Origin: Conchocele bisecta
Taxonomy: Eukaryota > Mollusca > Bivalvia > Lucinida > Thyasiridae
Reading direction: 5' to 3'
Assembly: GCA_029237695.1 (NCBI GenBank)
Contig: CM055274.1
Span: 69,368,828 to 69,432,827, forward strand
Length of the DNA stretch: 64,000 nt
Positions 11,894 to 23,970 of this stretch are shown here, piece by piece. The translations under genes and the position numbers were made by a program. The notes under the pieces are model-generated. The model made no database searches and was not told the origin of the DNA. It saw only the letters and a list, made by a program, of their open reading frames with translations. The stretch's first letter is position 1, and every line of letters begins with the position of its first letter.

Positions 11894-12124
11894 TGTGGTT
11901 GTGACTGGAGAAATGGGGCTTATTAGTTTTGCACCTAGTGCAGATCCAGATAAGCCTGTGCATCCGCAGTCTGATCAGGATCTGCACTGTTTGCCATTCC
12001 ATCAATAAAACACGCTTCCAAAAAACAATACAGATCGTTATCAGGCTACAAGAATGCGCTATTTATCAGAAGCTACACTGGTCACAAATCCCATAAGCCA
12101 CATTTCTCCAGTCACAGCCATATT
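11894..12124. mobile_element. GTGGCTGTGACTGGAGAAA-type MITE
   Basis: GTGGTTGTGACTGGAGAAAT to CCAGTCACAGCCATAT, full length, 150 bp upstream (in gene direction) of candidate exon g. Confidence 0.82.
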
Positions 12125-12177
12125 TCATTGGTCTAACGGAATCACACGACATTACTAAATTAAGAAGTCAACTCTTT

Positions 12178-12990
12178 GCATACTGGGAAACTTGTGGGCT
12201 ATAAATAGTTCAAAACTAGCGGACAAAAATTCATCATATTTTCTTGTATTTCTCCTCGTAAATATCATGAATATGTGTTGGAATTTCATTAGAATTGAGT
12301 CCTGAGGACTCAATTCTAATGAAATTTCAAGACATATTTACAGAGAGAAATAAAACATATACAGTCAAACCTGTGAACAACGACCGGCAAAGGGAAGTGG
12401 CCAAAGTGGTCGTTGTTGACAGGTGGTCGTTGTTCCAAGGGTCGAACATTTTCCCGGTTTCACAACAAAGTCGGCCATGTATTTAGCATTCTATTGTAAT
12501 ATATATGCATACATAGAAAACGTCTTGGCTGTATACACTTCCACCTGACGATTCGCTATTGCACGATCGTGGAATGTATCTGCTTTTCATCAATTAAAAA
12601 TTGCATGAAAATGGCTAAAATAGTCGATTTATTTTGTTTACTAATTGGTTACGACCAGTTGCAATTCAGATGATAGCGACCAGATTTTGATGAAAGGAAA
12701 ATAGCGATTGTGGTGCTATTTTTTTTTGCCGACAAAAACATGACATGGTCGTTGTTCACATACAAAAATGCCGTGTGGGAATGAAAATAGCTGGTCGCTG
12801 GTCATTGTTCGGGGGTGGTCATTATTCCAAGGTCTTATAAAGAACAAAATTGGACGGGGGGGGTTTAACTGGCCGTTGTGGACAGGTGGTCGCTATTCCC
12901 AGGTGGTCGTTAACACAGGTTCGACTGTACTCCTAATTCGTTTGGCGGATATTTTCGCCGCTAGCATGCAAAGAGTTAATATCAAAAGAC
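12178..12990. mobile_element. Palindromic MITE with GAATTGAGTCCTGAGGACTC centre
   Basis: The centre is ATTAGAATTGAGTCC / GGACTCAATTCTAAT at 12288-12320; the outer parts are GCATACTGGGAAAC and TTTCGCCGCTAGCATGC. The right arm is interrupted by the element at 12362-12927. A reverse-orientation copy is at 60178-60420. Confidence 0.75.
12362..12927. mobile_element. Tc1/mariner-type non-autonomous element
   Basis: 566 bp bounded by CAGTCAAACCTGTG and its near reverse complement CACAGGTTCGACTG, flanked on both sides by TA (12360-12361 and 12928-12929). The interior has many copies of GGTCGTTGTTC or its complement, and no transposase. It interrupts a palindromic repeat: the uninterrupted form of the target (AACATATACTCCTAA, reverse strand) is seen at 60210-60240, and the join reconstructs with a single TA. 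Confidence 0.85.
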
Positions 12991-13074
12991 ACTAGCCTAA
13001 TATTCTCAATATACGTGACCAACATGTACTGTGACAAAATGTGTCCAAATGAAGATAAATATGCATACAGAATA

Positions 13075-13450
13075 GTTTGTTTGTTTGTTTATTGGTGTTT
13101 AACGGCCTATCAACAGCTAAGGTCATGTAAGGCCGGGCAAACGGGTTCGATCCCGTTTTAACTTGCTGCATTGGGGGGAAAATTCCAAAATCAGAACTGA
13201 ATATTTACATCAAGAAACCTGACCTGGTGGCAGGTCCATACCACACCAAAGTCACTTGGCCCCTTCCCCTAAAATAAGATTACGAATAATCGTAATACTC
13301 ACATAAGGGGTATAACCAGATTCAACTGTCACATAGAAAATGCCAAAGACGTATGTGAGGGCCAAACCAGGTCTCCAATCGGAATTCCGGTAAGGATGAA
13401 CCCCGATCGTTAAATTACCCATCACTTGCACCCACCTTCCACCCACACAT
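13075..13450. mobile_element. SINE-like repeat with GGTTCGATCCC
   Basis: Begins GTTTGTTTGTTTATTGGTG, then TTTAACGGCCTATCAACAGC, a tRNA-B-box-like GGGTTCGATCCC, and a body with ACCTGGTGGCAGGTCCATAC. Other copies: 40078-40450, 55560-55975 (reverse), and parts at 2489-2610, 54025-54330, 60610-60790. In the body the minus-strand frame TIGVHPYRNSDWRPGLALTY is nearly the same in three copies. No clear A box, so RNA origin is uncertain. Confidence 0.7.
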
Positions 13451-13513
13451 ACAGAATAGAATATCCATGTAAGTATTCAGTAAGGGTCGGAAAAATGAGG
13501 CTCAATTCAGAAG

Positions 13514-13735
13514 AGACCATTAACCCTGTCATCCCTAAGTAACTGACATGGACCATTTCAAGTTATGGTCGAGACTGTTTCATTATACAGAAAAGGGGGT
13601 CAATTTGTAAAAATTAAAAAAATATCCACAAACGGTGCAGATCTTGATGAGACGGCTCGTTACGAACCATCTCATCATGATCTACACTGTTTGCAAATAT
13701 TAGGAAAGAGGTCTCTAGTATTGAAAGGGTTTATT
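13514..13735. mobile_element. GAGACGGCTCGTAACGAGCC hairpin repeat
   Basis: The centre is GATCTTGATGAGACGGCTCG / GAACCATCTCATCATGATC between CCCTGTCATCCCTAAGTAAC and TATTGAAAGGGTT. Translated it gives the peptide ADLDETARYEPSH, an artefact common in this genome type. The family occurs about a dozen times here: also 4449-4650, 7950-8115, 8539-8870, 13960-14200, 18504-18605, 26765-27005, 36090-36228, 37800-37890, 41026-41200, 56160-56282, 57751-57950 and 58060-58240. Confidence 0.85.
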
Positions 13736-13959
13736 TTATTAGCTTCATCCACATAGTGTTATTGATTGATTGATTGAATGGGGGTTTAATTGTGACCAAC
13801 AAGGTCAGACACAGGTGACAATACACCTGTATGGCAATTTATTTTTCAGGCACTGAAACCACAAAATGATGAGGAGTATCCTGATCTGGTGATAGGCACC
13901 ATCATATCAGATCAGACCAGCCCCTCAGCCACAGGTTGTCAATCCAAGTGAGGATTGTT

Positions 13960-14200
13960 TAAACCTTTCAACACCACAGGCCTGTATAGTGGTATTGGCA
14001 AACAGTGTAGATCCAGATGAGCCGGCTCATGACGAGCCGTCTCATCAGGATCTGCACTTTTTGCAAGTAATTTTTGACAACAAAAACACCTCATTTTCAT
14101 AAATGCACTAGTCTGAAAATCATTTTCTGACCATTGGATTGGTTGCAAAATGAACATATCAAATTCCATTCTAATTACTTAGGGGTGAAAGCGCTAACCC
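13960..14200. mobile_element. GAGACGGCTCGTAACGAGCC hairpin repeat
   Basis: AAACCTTTCAACACCACAGG to GGGGTGAAAGCGCTAA; the centre GAGCCGGCTCATGACGAGCC at 14018-14040. Confidence 0.82.
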
Positions 14201-14771
14201 TGAGATAATGGCATCAATGAAATAAACCAGTCTGTTGTAGAATCATGCATCACCCAGTCTGATCCAGAACACTGATAGATGTACCTCGGAAAAACAATTA
14301 ATACAAATTTCTAAGTCATGTGACCTTGATCTTGATCACAAGAGCCATATGGGTGCGCTATAGAATGGAAATATGGATGATGACAAATAAGTATATGAAG
14401 ATTCAAGCCAATCAGACTTACGGTAACAGAGATAGTAGGTAGTCAAAAACATTATGGGTGCACAATAGAATGAAAATGTGGATAATAACAAATAAGTATA
14501 TGAACATTCAAGCCAATCAGACTTAGGTAGTAGGTAGCCACAAACATTAACACAAATCTCGGACAGACAGATGAACAGATAGACAAGGTGGCGACTACAA
14601 ACATTTTTTTTCGGGAATTAATATGTACAGGATGTTACACGAGTGATGACTTAATATGATATTTATTCAGTAAGAGTGCATAACAATGAAATCTGTCACT
14701 GAGTTAAATAAATATATTAAATCACACAAACTTTAGATTCTATTTGTTGTATGGACGTTGAAGATGTACTA

Positions 14772-15057
14772 TAGCCGATTTCACCAAAATTGCAAAGTAT
14801 ACTTATCTTGCTAAGTATACTTCAAGGGAGAAATATTTTCAATTTAAGGATAAATTTATTATTTTTTATTATACTGAATGTATTACATTATCACAGCCAT
14901 TATGGCTGTGATAATGTAATAAATTCAGTATAATAATTCTGCATACATTTAATTAGTTTGTTCTATATGAAATAATGCATTTCGGGAAAAATAAATGGAT
15001 ATTCCCTCAATATACTTAGCTAGATAAGTATGGTTAGCAATTTTGGTGAAATCTGCT
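14772..15057. mobile_element. Palindromic MITE with GATTTCACCAAAATTGC arms
   Basis: The outer arms AGCCGATTTCACCAAAATTGC-like and GCAATTTTGGTGAAATCTGC frame a long palindrome whose centre is TACATTATCACAGCCATTAT / ATAATGGCTGTGATAATGTA (14880-14920). Confidence 0.8.
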
Positions 15058-15099
15058 ACTGATCACCTACTGTGTTTTCTGTAGCTGCTTCATTCACAT

Positions 15100-15422
15100 T
15101 TATTACACTAGTGTATTATCATTTATCACACTAGTGTAATTTATCATTCATCACTACGTTCATCACAGTGCGTATTATCTTCATCACACTAGTGTATTAT
15201 CATTCATCACACTAGTGTATTATCATGCATCACACTAGTGTATTATCATTCATCACACTAGTGTATTATCATTCATCATTCATCACACTAGTGTATTATC
15301 ATTCATCACACTAGTGTATTATCATTCATCACACTAGTGTATTATCATTTATCACGTGTATTATCATTTATCACACTAGTGTATTATCATTTATTACACT
15401 AGTGTACGTATTATCATTTCAA
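15100..15422. repeat. 23-bp tandem repeat with ACTAGTGT
   Basis: The unit TCATCACACTAGTGTATTA plus TCAT is repeated about 12 times with small differences; each unit contains the palindrome ACACTAGTGT. Confidence 0.9.
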
Positions 15423-15471
15423 TACACTGAGTTCTTGCACTGTAAATCCCATTTTATGCAATAATATATAC

Positions 15472-17065
15472 AACTAGAGCAGCTTGAGCTGCATCAACGG
15501 TTTAAGCCTCAAACATTGATTTCATGTGTAACTAAGCTTTAGCCCAAGGTGTAAACTATCGGTTACAAAAAGAATTTCTGAAGTTTTAGAATGAACAGTC
15601 CAACATTATTGTGTTCGCATCATCACACCGATGTGAGGCCGGATGGCTTAGAGGTAGAGCGATGGACTCGGAGCGAGGGATACCGGGTTCGATCCTCAGC
15701 CAAAGTTTTAGATAAAGGACTGAAATATCGACTACAGCAAAAACAATTGAAATCGAATGATAAATAACGAAGCTGACGTCACATCCGTTTGCTCTATTTT
15801 GAAAACTTTAAAAAATACGTTCATCTTTGACATCGAATAGAGCCGTAAGTAGTCAAGATATAGCTCTGAAAATTATCATCTTACATGCGGCTGACACTCC
15901 CCTATCACCCTGGCAAGAAATTATGTTGCTGACAGTACTGTACAAATTGGAAAACGTTTGTAAAGACCACCCGTTATCAGCCGAAATTCGGCAAAATCGT
16001 TGAAAAGTATGTACATTTTTCAAATTCAAATGCATATAGATATTTTATTTGAGCAGATAGCCGAAAACTGTCAGCGAATCTGAGATAGAGAATTTTGTCA
16101 GCTTTCCAATGCAAAAAGAATTATTGAAATCGGTTGGAAAATAAGGAAGTTATAGGAAGTATGACGTCACTTCCGTTTTCGTGGAAAGTAGCATTAAAAG
16201 ATATCTGAAAATCTCTGAGTCTCTGCTCACACTTGATCCGAATCGGTATGCAAAATTTGAAGTCGATCCGACCAGCGGTTTGGTGTAGATGGAGGGAGCC
16301 CGTAAGTCAGCGGATGATTATTTTTCGATAGTTATCGCCCTTAAATGGCAGTTTACGCCATTTGTAAATACACCTAATAAAACGGAAATATGCAATATTC
16401 CGCCAGTGAAGTTTTCGTTTGTTTTTCACCATAGGCCGGGTGAATAACGAAGCTGACGTCACATCCGTTTGCTCTATTTTGAAAACTTGAAAGAAAAAAA
16501 GACGTTCATCTTTGACATCCAATAGAACCGGAAGTAGTCAAGATAGAGCTCTGAAAATTATCATCTTTTATGCGCCTGACACTCCCCTATCACACTGGCA
16601 GGAAATTATATTGCTGACATTACTGTACAAATTGGAAAACGTTTGTAAAGACCACCCGTTATCAGCCGAAATTCGGCAAAAATTCGGCAAAATCATTAAA
16701 AAGTATGTACATTTTTCAACTTCAAATGCCTATAGCTCTCTTATTTGACCAGATAGCCGAGAACTGTCAGCGAGGCCGAGATAGAGAATGTTGTCAGCTT
16801 TCCAATTCAAAAAGAATTTTTGAAATCGGTTGGAAAATAAGGAAGTTATAGTAAGTTATAGAAAATATGACGTCACTTCCGGTTTCGTGGAAAGTGGCAT
16901 TAAGATATTTCTGAAAATCTCTGAGTCTCTGCTCACACTTGATCCGAATCGGCATGCAAAATTTGAAGTCGATCCGACCAGCGGTTTGGGCTGTAGACTG
17001 AACGGCTGAATAAAAAAACAAACAAAAAAAAAAAACAAACGAATACAATAGGTTTTCAGCGCAGC
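15472..17065 (+). mobile_element. tRNA-headed retroelement, one full and one overlapping partial copy
   Basis: Starts ACTAGAGCAGCTTGAGCTGC, then a tRNA-like block (15637-15702) and a body with AACGAAGCTGACGTCACATC. The body appears twice in tandem: 15764-16300 and 16441-17065, the second without the head and ending in an A-rich tract (17007-17040) and AGGTTTTCAGCGCAGCTG. The segment between (16290-16440) is different sequence. A reverse-orientation single copy is at 39172-40018. Confidence 0.75.
15637..15702 (+). ncRNA. tRNA-like block of a SINE-type repeat (not a functional tRNA)
   Basis: TGGCTTAGAGGTAGAGC resembles an A box and GGGTTCGATCCTC a B box; the anticodon-arm region is GATGGACTCGGAGCG. 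The two ends (GGCCGGA and TCAGCCA) do not pair properly, and the block is embedded in a dispersed repeat, so I read it as a tRNA-derived promoter head. I do not assign an anticodon. Confidence 0.65.
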
Positions 17066-18189
17066 TGAAAGCCGCCTCAAACCTAATTCATGTACAAACC
17101 TGAGCTCAGTACAGTATCTATTATAAAACAATCACAATCACTGTGCTTTCTATAGCGAGAATAATCATTAAATCTACTTTTGTATCTTCATTACCAAACT
17201 GCCGCAAGCAACATTCACAATTAACATTTTAGTCAACAATACATTTGACATCTCTCATGCTTTAATGTATTACACTTCACACATGCATGGGCTCCAGCTA
17301 TCAAAACAGGCATCTTTACATGTTAGACCAGTATGCATGGGGGTATCATTGAGAACGTTGTTATAGCAGACAAACAAACTACAGTAACTGTTGATCCACG
17401 GATGAAAATTAGTACATGTTTATTCACATAATAATTTGTTGGGAACAGGTTCACCGATGTTACATCTTCATGGTGTCACTACATTTGTGACGTCATAAAT
17501 ATCGCGTTTTGTCAGACATTGGTGAAAATGACGTTTTTTAACAATTTACCATGTATTACAAAATGGGTGATACAAAAATAGATATACTTCAAAACGCAAT
17601 GAGATTTAACATTAACATTGCTGTTAAAACTACATATGATATGTCATAAACTATACTGACATTCAAAGCTCCATTGTGTTAATTCTACCAGACATGAAAC
17701 ACCATATCACGCTGAAATTATGATGGGGAGAAACATGAAGTTGCAACGCTTGAAAACATTTTCAAAATTACCCAATGTCATTGATAATCAAAAAGTGACA
17801 AATGTTACTGTATATTTTTAAAGCCACTTGAAAAAATGTATAGTCAGGAAATAGTTTCATTATATGTATTATGTTCAATTTTTATGTACAATCTTTCTTT
17901 CAAATTATGTTTTAATCAAAATTTTACATTAAAGATAAGAGGTCAGACACATGGCAGCACATGGCAGCACTGCAACACATGGACAAAATTGTTACATACA
18001 GTCTGTTTTATGTCTTTGCTGTGTTGCATCACAGACTTATCAGATTTGTTCCTTTATACATAACATTAGTTTTCAAACTTACTAGAACCTCTAATATACT
18101 TTCAGACAGATTCACTATGAGCAAATAATTAAGTATGTTTGCCAGACGCAGTAAGAATTCCTTATTCACAAAATGTTGACGCATGCAGA

Positions 18190-18335
18190 TAATGATCCGG
18201 ACATGTACCTATGAAAACTCTGAGGACATTCTCAGAGTTCATACTGAAAATCAAGCAGTTTGATTGGTCGAGGTCAACCAATCAAACTTCCTAATTTTGA
18301 GCATAAGTACTGAGTACATGCTCAGAATGTTGTAT
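18190..18335. repeat. Palindromic repeat with TTTGATTGGTC / GACCAATCAAA
   Basis: Nested inverted repeats: AACTCTGAGGACATTCTCAG, CAGTTTGATTGGTCGAGGTC and its mirror CAACCAATCAAAC. Confidence 0.65.
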
Positions 18336-18649
18336 AAGTACAGGCCCAGATGGTTGATGGTTCACTGGTAGCAAGATCGGAAGGTCTCTTTTGTCAGCTG
18401 GGGGAATATAAATGAACAATCCTTTAAAAACTAATGCATTTTAAACTGATTACAGTACTAAATGTTACTGCGATAAGAATAGATTATGTAAGTTTAACAT
18501 GCTTTAAACCTTTCAACACCACAGGCCTGTATAGTGGTATTGGCAAATAGTGTAGATCCAGGTGAGCTGGCTCGTGACGAGCCGTCTTATCAGGATCTGC
18601 ACTTTTTGTAAGAAATTTTCACATATTTGAAAACAAGAAGTGAAGTTTC

Positions 18650-19700
18650 AAGTGAATCAGTCATATGATAAAGAGGTTATAGCAGAATGAATGTACCGAA
18701 CTGGGAAATTCAAGGTTATTTGACCTTGACCAGGGGCAAAGGGAGCATGCTGTGGTGGGAAATGAAAATATAGATGATGACAAACATGCACATGAAGCGT
18801 TAAGAGAATACAGCAGTTATAAGAGAATGCAGAAACTTACACAAATTGTTTGACCTTGAACTTGGACAAGGGGGAGAATGGCTGGAGCAGGAATGAACAT
18901 ATCAACACATGAAGTCTAAAGCCAATCGCTCATACAGTAAAGAAGGCATAGCAGAATGCAAATACACACACACATCTACTGGACGGAAAGTTATTTTATC
19001 ATGACCTTGAGCATGGAGTGAGAGAATGAAAAAAAGAATGATGAGAAACATGCACATGACGTTTCAAGCCATCCAGTTATACAGTAAAGAATTTATAGGA
19101 GAATGGAGAAAAAGTGTACACAACTATTGGATGGAAATTTCAAAGTTATTAGGAAATGAAAATATGGATGATAATAAGCATGCATATGAAGTTTCGAGTA
19201 AATTGATCATACAGTAAATTAGTTATAGGAGAATGGGTAAACAAGCACACATCTACTGGACGGAAACTTCAAAGGTATTTGATCCTGACCTTGGACATGG
19301 GAAAAGCATGGGTGGGGAATGAAAATATGGATGATAATAAAAATGCATGAAGTTTAAAGCCAATCGCTGAAGTGCTAAGAGAATACAGTAAAGAAGTTAT
19401 AGGAGAATGGAGAAACTTACACACATCTATTATTTGACCGTGACCTAGGGCTTGGAGTGAGCATGAAATGAAAAGACAAATGATGAGAAACATGCATATG
19501 AAGTTTGAAGCCAATCACTCATACAGTAAAGAGTTATAGCAGAAAGGAGAAACACATCTACTGGACGTAAATAAAATCTACCTTCACCTTGTGGATGGGT
19601 GCCGTGGGAAATGAACACACGAATGATGATAAACATGCACATGTTTCAAGCCAATCGGTCATACGGTAAAGAAGTTATAGCAGAATAGAAAATGTGATGA
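18650..19700. repeat. About 190-bp diverged tandem repeats
   Basis: Five or so units share CACATCTACTGGACGGAAA, TGACCTTG, GGAATGAAAATATGGATGAT and CCAATCGCTCATACAGTAAA. No coding frame persists between units. Confidence 0.75.
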
Positions 19701-19918
19701 ATGGACAGACAGACAGATGGATGGACGGACGACTTTTGCATCCCTCTATACAATTTTCACTATGCGATGGGATAAAAAATGCATAAAATGCATTATCTTA
19801 TGAATTGGTATGACGTATATCAACTACATAGACATGCATTATTAGTTCATCATACTTTATTACTAGCAAAACGATTGCCAGCGAATGTCTCACCCACAAA
19901 GGTCAAGATCACCCAAAA

Positions 19919-22444
19919 TACACTGGGTGGATAGCCATCAATGTGTGGAAGACACTGGGTGGATAGCCATCAATGTGTAGAATACACTGGGTGGATAGCC
20001 ATCAATTTGTAGACACTGGGTGGATAGCCATCAATGTGTAGAAGACACTGGGTGGGTAGCCATCAATGTGTGGAATTGGATAGCCATCAATGTGTAGAAG
20101 ACACTGGGTGGGTAGCATCAATGTGGAAGACACTGGGTGGTAGCCATCAATGTGTGAGACACTGGGTGGATAGCCATCAATGTGTAGAAGACACTGGGTG
20201 GATAGCCATCAATGTGTGAAGACACTGGTGTAGCCATCAATGTGTGGAAGACACTGGGTGGGTAGCCATCAATGTGTGGAAGACACTGGGTGGATAGCCA
20301 TCAATGTGTGGAAGACACTGGGTGGATAGCCATCAATGTGTGTATGGGATACACTGTGTGGAAGACACGGGTGGATAGCCATCAATGTGTAGAAGACACT
20401 GGGTGGATAGCCATCAATGTGTAGAAGACACTGGGTGGATAGCCATCAATGTGTGGAAGACACTGGGTGGATAGCCATCAATGTGTAGAAGACACTGGGT
20501 GGATAGCCATCAATATAGCCATCAATGTGTGGAAGACACTGGGTGGATAGCCATCAATGTGTAGAAGACACTGGGTGGATAGCCATCAATGTGTAGAAGA
20601 CACTGGGTGGATAGCCATCAATGTGTAGACACTGGTGGATAGCCACCAATGTGAGAAAGACACTGGGTGGATAGCCATCAATGTGTGGAAGACACTGGGT
20701 GGATAGCCATCAATGTGTGGAAGACACTGGGTGGATAGCCATCAATGTGTAGAAGACACTGGGTGGATAGCCATCAATGTGTAGAAGACACTGGGTGGAT
20801 AGCCATCAATGTGTAGAAGACACTGGGTGGATAGCCATCAATGTGTGGAAGACACTGGGTGGATAGCCATCAATGTGTAGAAGACACTGGGTGAATAGCC
20901 ATCAATGTGTAGAATGGAAGACACTGGGTGGATAGCCATCAATGTGTGGAAGACACTGGGTGGATAGCCATCAAGTGTGGAAGACACTAATGGATAGCCT
21001 CAATGTGTAGAAGACACTGGGGTGGATACCATCAATGTGTGGAAGACATCGGGTGGGTAGCCATCAATGTGAAGACATGGTGGATAGCCATCAATGTGAA
21101 GACACTGGGTGGATAGCCATCAATGTGTGGAAGACACTGGGTGGATAGCCATCAAGTGTAGACACTGGGTGGATAGCCATCAATGTGTGACTGTGGATAG
21201 CCATCAATATAGCCATCAATGTGGAAGACACTGGGTGGATAGCCATCAATGTGTAGAAGACACTGGGTGGTATAGCCATCAATATAGCCACAATGTGTGG
21301 AAGACACTGGGTGGATAGCCATCATGTGTAGAAGACACTGGGTGGATAGCCATCAATGTGATAAGAACACTGGGTGGATAGCCATCAATAGCCATCAATG
21401 TGTGAAACACTGGGTGGATAGCCATCAATGTGGAAGACACTGGGTGGATAGCCATCAATGTGTAGAAGACACTGGTGGATAGCCTGAATGTGTGGAAGAC
21501 ACTGGGTGGATAGCCATCAATGTGTAGAAGACACTGGGTGGATAGCCATCAATGTGTAGATGACACTGGGTGGATAGCCATCAATGTGTGGAAGACACTG
21601 GGTGGATAGCCATCAATGTGTAGAAGACACTGGGTGGATAGCCATCAATGTGTAGAAGACACTGGGTGGATAGCCATCAATATAGCCATCAATGTGTGGA
21701 AGACACTGGGTGGATAGCCATCAATGTGTAGAAGACACTGGGTGGATAGCCATCAATGTGTGGAAGACACTGGGTGGATAGCCATCAATGGTGGAAGACA
21801 CTGGGTGGATAGCCATCAATGTGTAGAAGACACTGGGTGGATAGCCATCAATGTGTAGAAGACACTGGGTGGATAGCCATCAATGTGTGGAAGACACTGG
21901 GTGGATAGCCATCAATGTGTAGAAGACACTGGTGGATAGCCATCAATGTGTGGAAGACACTGGGTGGATAGCCATCAATGTGTGGAAGACACTGGGTGGA
22001 TAGCCATCAATGTGTAGAAGACACTGGGTGGATAGCCATCAATGTGGAAGACACTGGGTGGATAGCCATCAATGTGTGGAAGACACTGGGTGGATAGCCA
22101 TCAATGTGTGGAAGACACTGGGTGGATAGCCATCAATGTGTGGAAGACTGGGTGGATAGCCATCAATGTGTAGAAGACACTGGGTGGATAGCCATCAATA
22201 TAGCCATCAATGTGTAGAAGACACTGGGTGGATAGCCATCAATGTGTAGAAGACACTGGGTGGATAGCCATCAATGTGTAGAAGACACTGGGTGGGTAGC
22301 CATCAATGTGTAGAAGACACTGGGTGGATAGCCATGAATGTGTGGAAGACACTGGGTGGATAGCCATCAATGTGTAGAAGACACTGGGTGGGTAGCCATC
22401 AATGTGTGGAAGACACTGGGTGGATAGTCATCAATGTGTAGAAG
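19919..22444. repeat. 32-bp satellite array, about 79 copies
   Basis: The unit is GTGTAGAAGACACTGGGTGG plus ATAGCCATCAAT. Two main variants differ at one place (TAGAAG or TGGAAG) and are interspersed. Some units have small deletions. A 12-bp extra ATAGCCATCAAT recurs at about 20513, 21205, 21278, 21677 and 22195. The unit is not a multiple of three, so no reading frame runs through the array. No spacer sequences, so it is not a CRISPR. Confidence 0.95.
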
Positions 22445-22740
22445 CTATTGATGAGATTTGGTGTGATCCGACTAACGGATCAGGAGATATTCAACATTCA
22501 ACATACATGTACATCCAAAATTGTTGACGCCGCCTACGATGATGTCTCGTACGCCAGAATTGTAACCGATACGTCTCACTGGCCACTAGTGTGAGACAAC
22601 AAACCATGGTCACTTGTTTCTGTGGTACAGTGGAACCTCTCAAAACTGGACAGTGATTCTTAGTGAGTTCATTTGGAGGGGGTTCATTGTTGTTTATATC
22701 TGACGATAATGCTTGTTCATGATTTAAAAGCATACAACCA

Positions 22741-22966
22741 GGGGGCTGTTTCACTAAACTTCGTAAGACGAAAATGTTAGTAAGTGCACAATTATGATAG
22801 TCTCTAAATTTCACATTAACAATGTTTTCTTGTAAACAACTATTGGATTTACATTTATTGAGCATATATGCTCAATAAATTTAAATCCATCAATTGAAAT
22901 TTCCAGATGATCCTAAATTTGCACTTAAGAACATTTTTGTTGTACAAAATTTAGTGAAACAGCCCC
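22741..22966. mobile_element. GGGCCCGTTTCACTAAAC palindromic MITE, copy 3
   Basis: Ends decayed to GGGGGCTGTTTCAC and GTGAAACAGCCCC; the central hairpin has lost the TAGGCTGCA part. AGG flanks both sides. Confidence 0.85.
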
Positions 22967-23127
22967 AGGAGTTGCGGGGTGCTCATATGACAGTATTACA
23001 GTGGAGCTAGCTGATCTAAACACGATACACAAGTGACATTCCAGGGTGTTTAGTTTCCATAGGTTTCCATAGGTGTAACATAAGATAAATACATCTTCAC
23101 ATCTTCCCTGTAAACCCGACATCCTGG

Positions 23128-23330
23128 GGACATCATATCAGACACGTCATGTGATTTTGTACCTTCGGACATCTGCGTAATTTCATTAAATATGTTTACA
23201 AAATTTACAATATTTTCAGAAACTTTTGTTAACTTTTGATGCCATTGATGGAAAATATTGTAAATTTTGTAAACGTATTTCATGAAATTACGCAGATGTC
23301 CGACAAAATCACATGGCGTGTCTCATGGTA
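23128..23330. mobile_element. CATGTGATTTTGTACC foldback repeat
   Basis: GACACGTCATGTGATTTTGT and ACAAAATCACATGGCGTGTC are the ends; the inner arms carry ATGTTTACAAAATTTACAAT. Related copies or halves lie at 11078-11250, 30476-30702 and 56940-57305. Confidence 0.75.
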
Positions 23331-23829
23331 AACTGTAGTTTAGACAGTTCCACTGTGGTTTGCTCCTTGACAGCAGTGAAGTATCACTTCATGATCATGG
23401 AAGACTGGGTTTTGCAATCAGTTATCCGGTGTGTTTGATATGTTAGCGATGTAAAACTTCAAAGCTGTATCAATAAATTATTAATAAGAACATACACATG
23501 CAGACATTGGTTATTTTACCGTGTCGAGGTGTTTATCTGACATTAATATGTATATCTTGTAAATTTGAAAGTTTCAATTCGTTACGTTGAATGTTGCACA
23601 ACAACTAGAGAAAAGATGGCTTCCATGGTAAAATGTTCCCCTGTTCTATTATTTTCGGCAATTTACTCGTTCAACATTAAATATTATTTGTTTAAATGTA
23701 TAAAATATACAGTTTACTAAATTTTGACCTACATGCAACAGGTTTGAGTATGCACTGCAGTTGCTCACAATTTTTTAATGGATCAAATTATAGCCGTAGA
23801 TAACAAAACGGAGACAAATTATTGTAGCT

Positions 23830-23970
23830 AAGGCTGCATATGCTCAATAAATGTAAATCCAATAATTGTTTACAAAAAAACATTGTTAATGTGGAATTTA
23901 CAGACTATCATAAGTTTGCACTTACAAACATTTTAGTTGTACATGTACAAAGTTTAGTGAAATGGCCCCC
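23830..23970. mobile_element. GGGCCCGTTTCACTAAAC MITE, half copy 4
   Basis: Only one arm, from the central GGCTGCATATGCTCAATAAA to AGTTTAGTGAAATGGCCCCC. Confidence 0.8.

Noticed and set aside
13969..14169. Frames containing ADPDETARHEPAHLDLHCL and similar
   Set aside because: The peptide is the translation of a palindromic repeat present about a dozen times in both orientations; not a gene.
15637..15702. Functional tRNA gene
   Set aside because: Acceptor-stem ends do not pair, the block is about 66 nt and it sits inside a dispersed repeat with a second copy at 39788-39853.
20034..21482. Frames of 60-69 codons with VDSHQCVEDTGWIAIN repeats
   Set aside because: By-products of the 32-bp satellite, which cannot keep a frame over its length.
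19919..22444. Regular direct repeats of 32 bp, the size of CRISPR repeats
   Set aside because: Units abut directly with no variable spacers, there are no cas genes and the context is an animal intron. It is a satellite.
22491..22865. 124-codon minus-strand frame
   Set aside because: Partly over a GGGCCCGTTTCAC MITE; no domain and no exon-like borders in phase with the gene.
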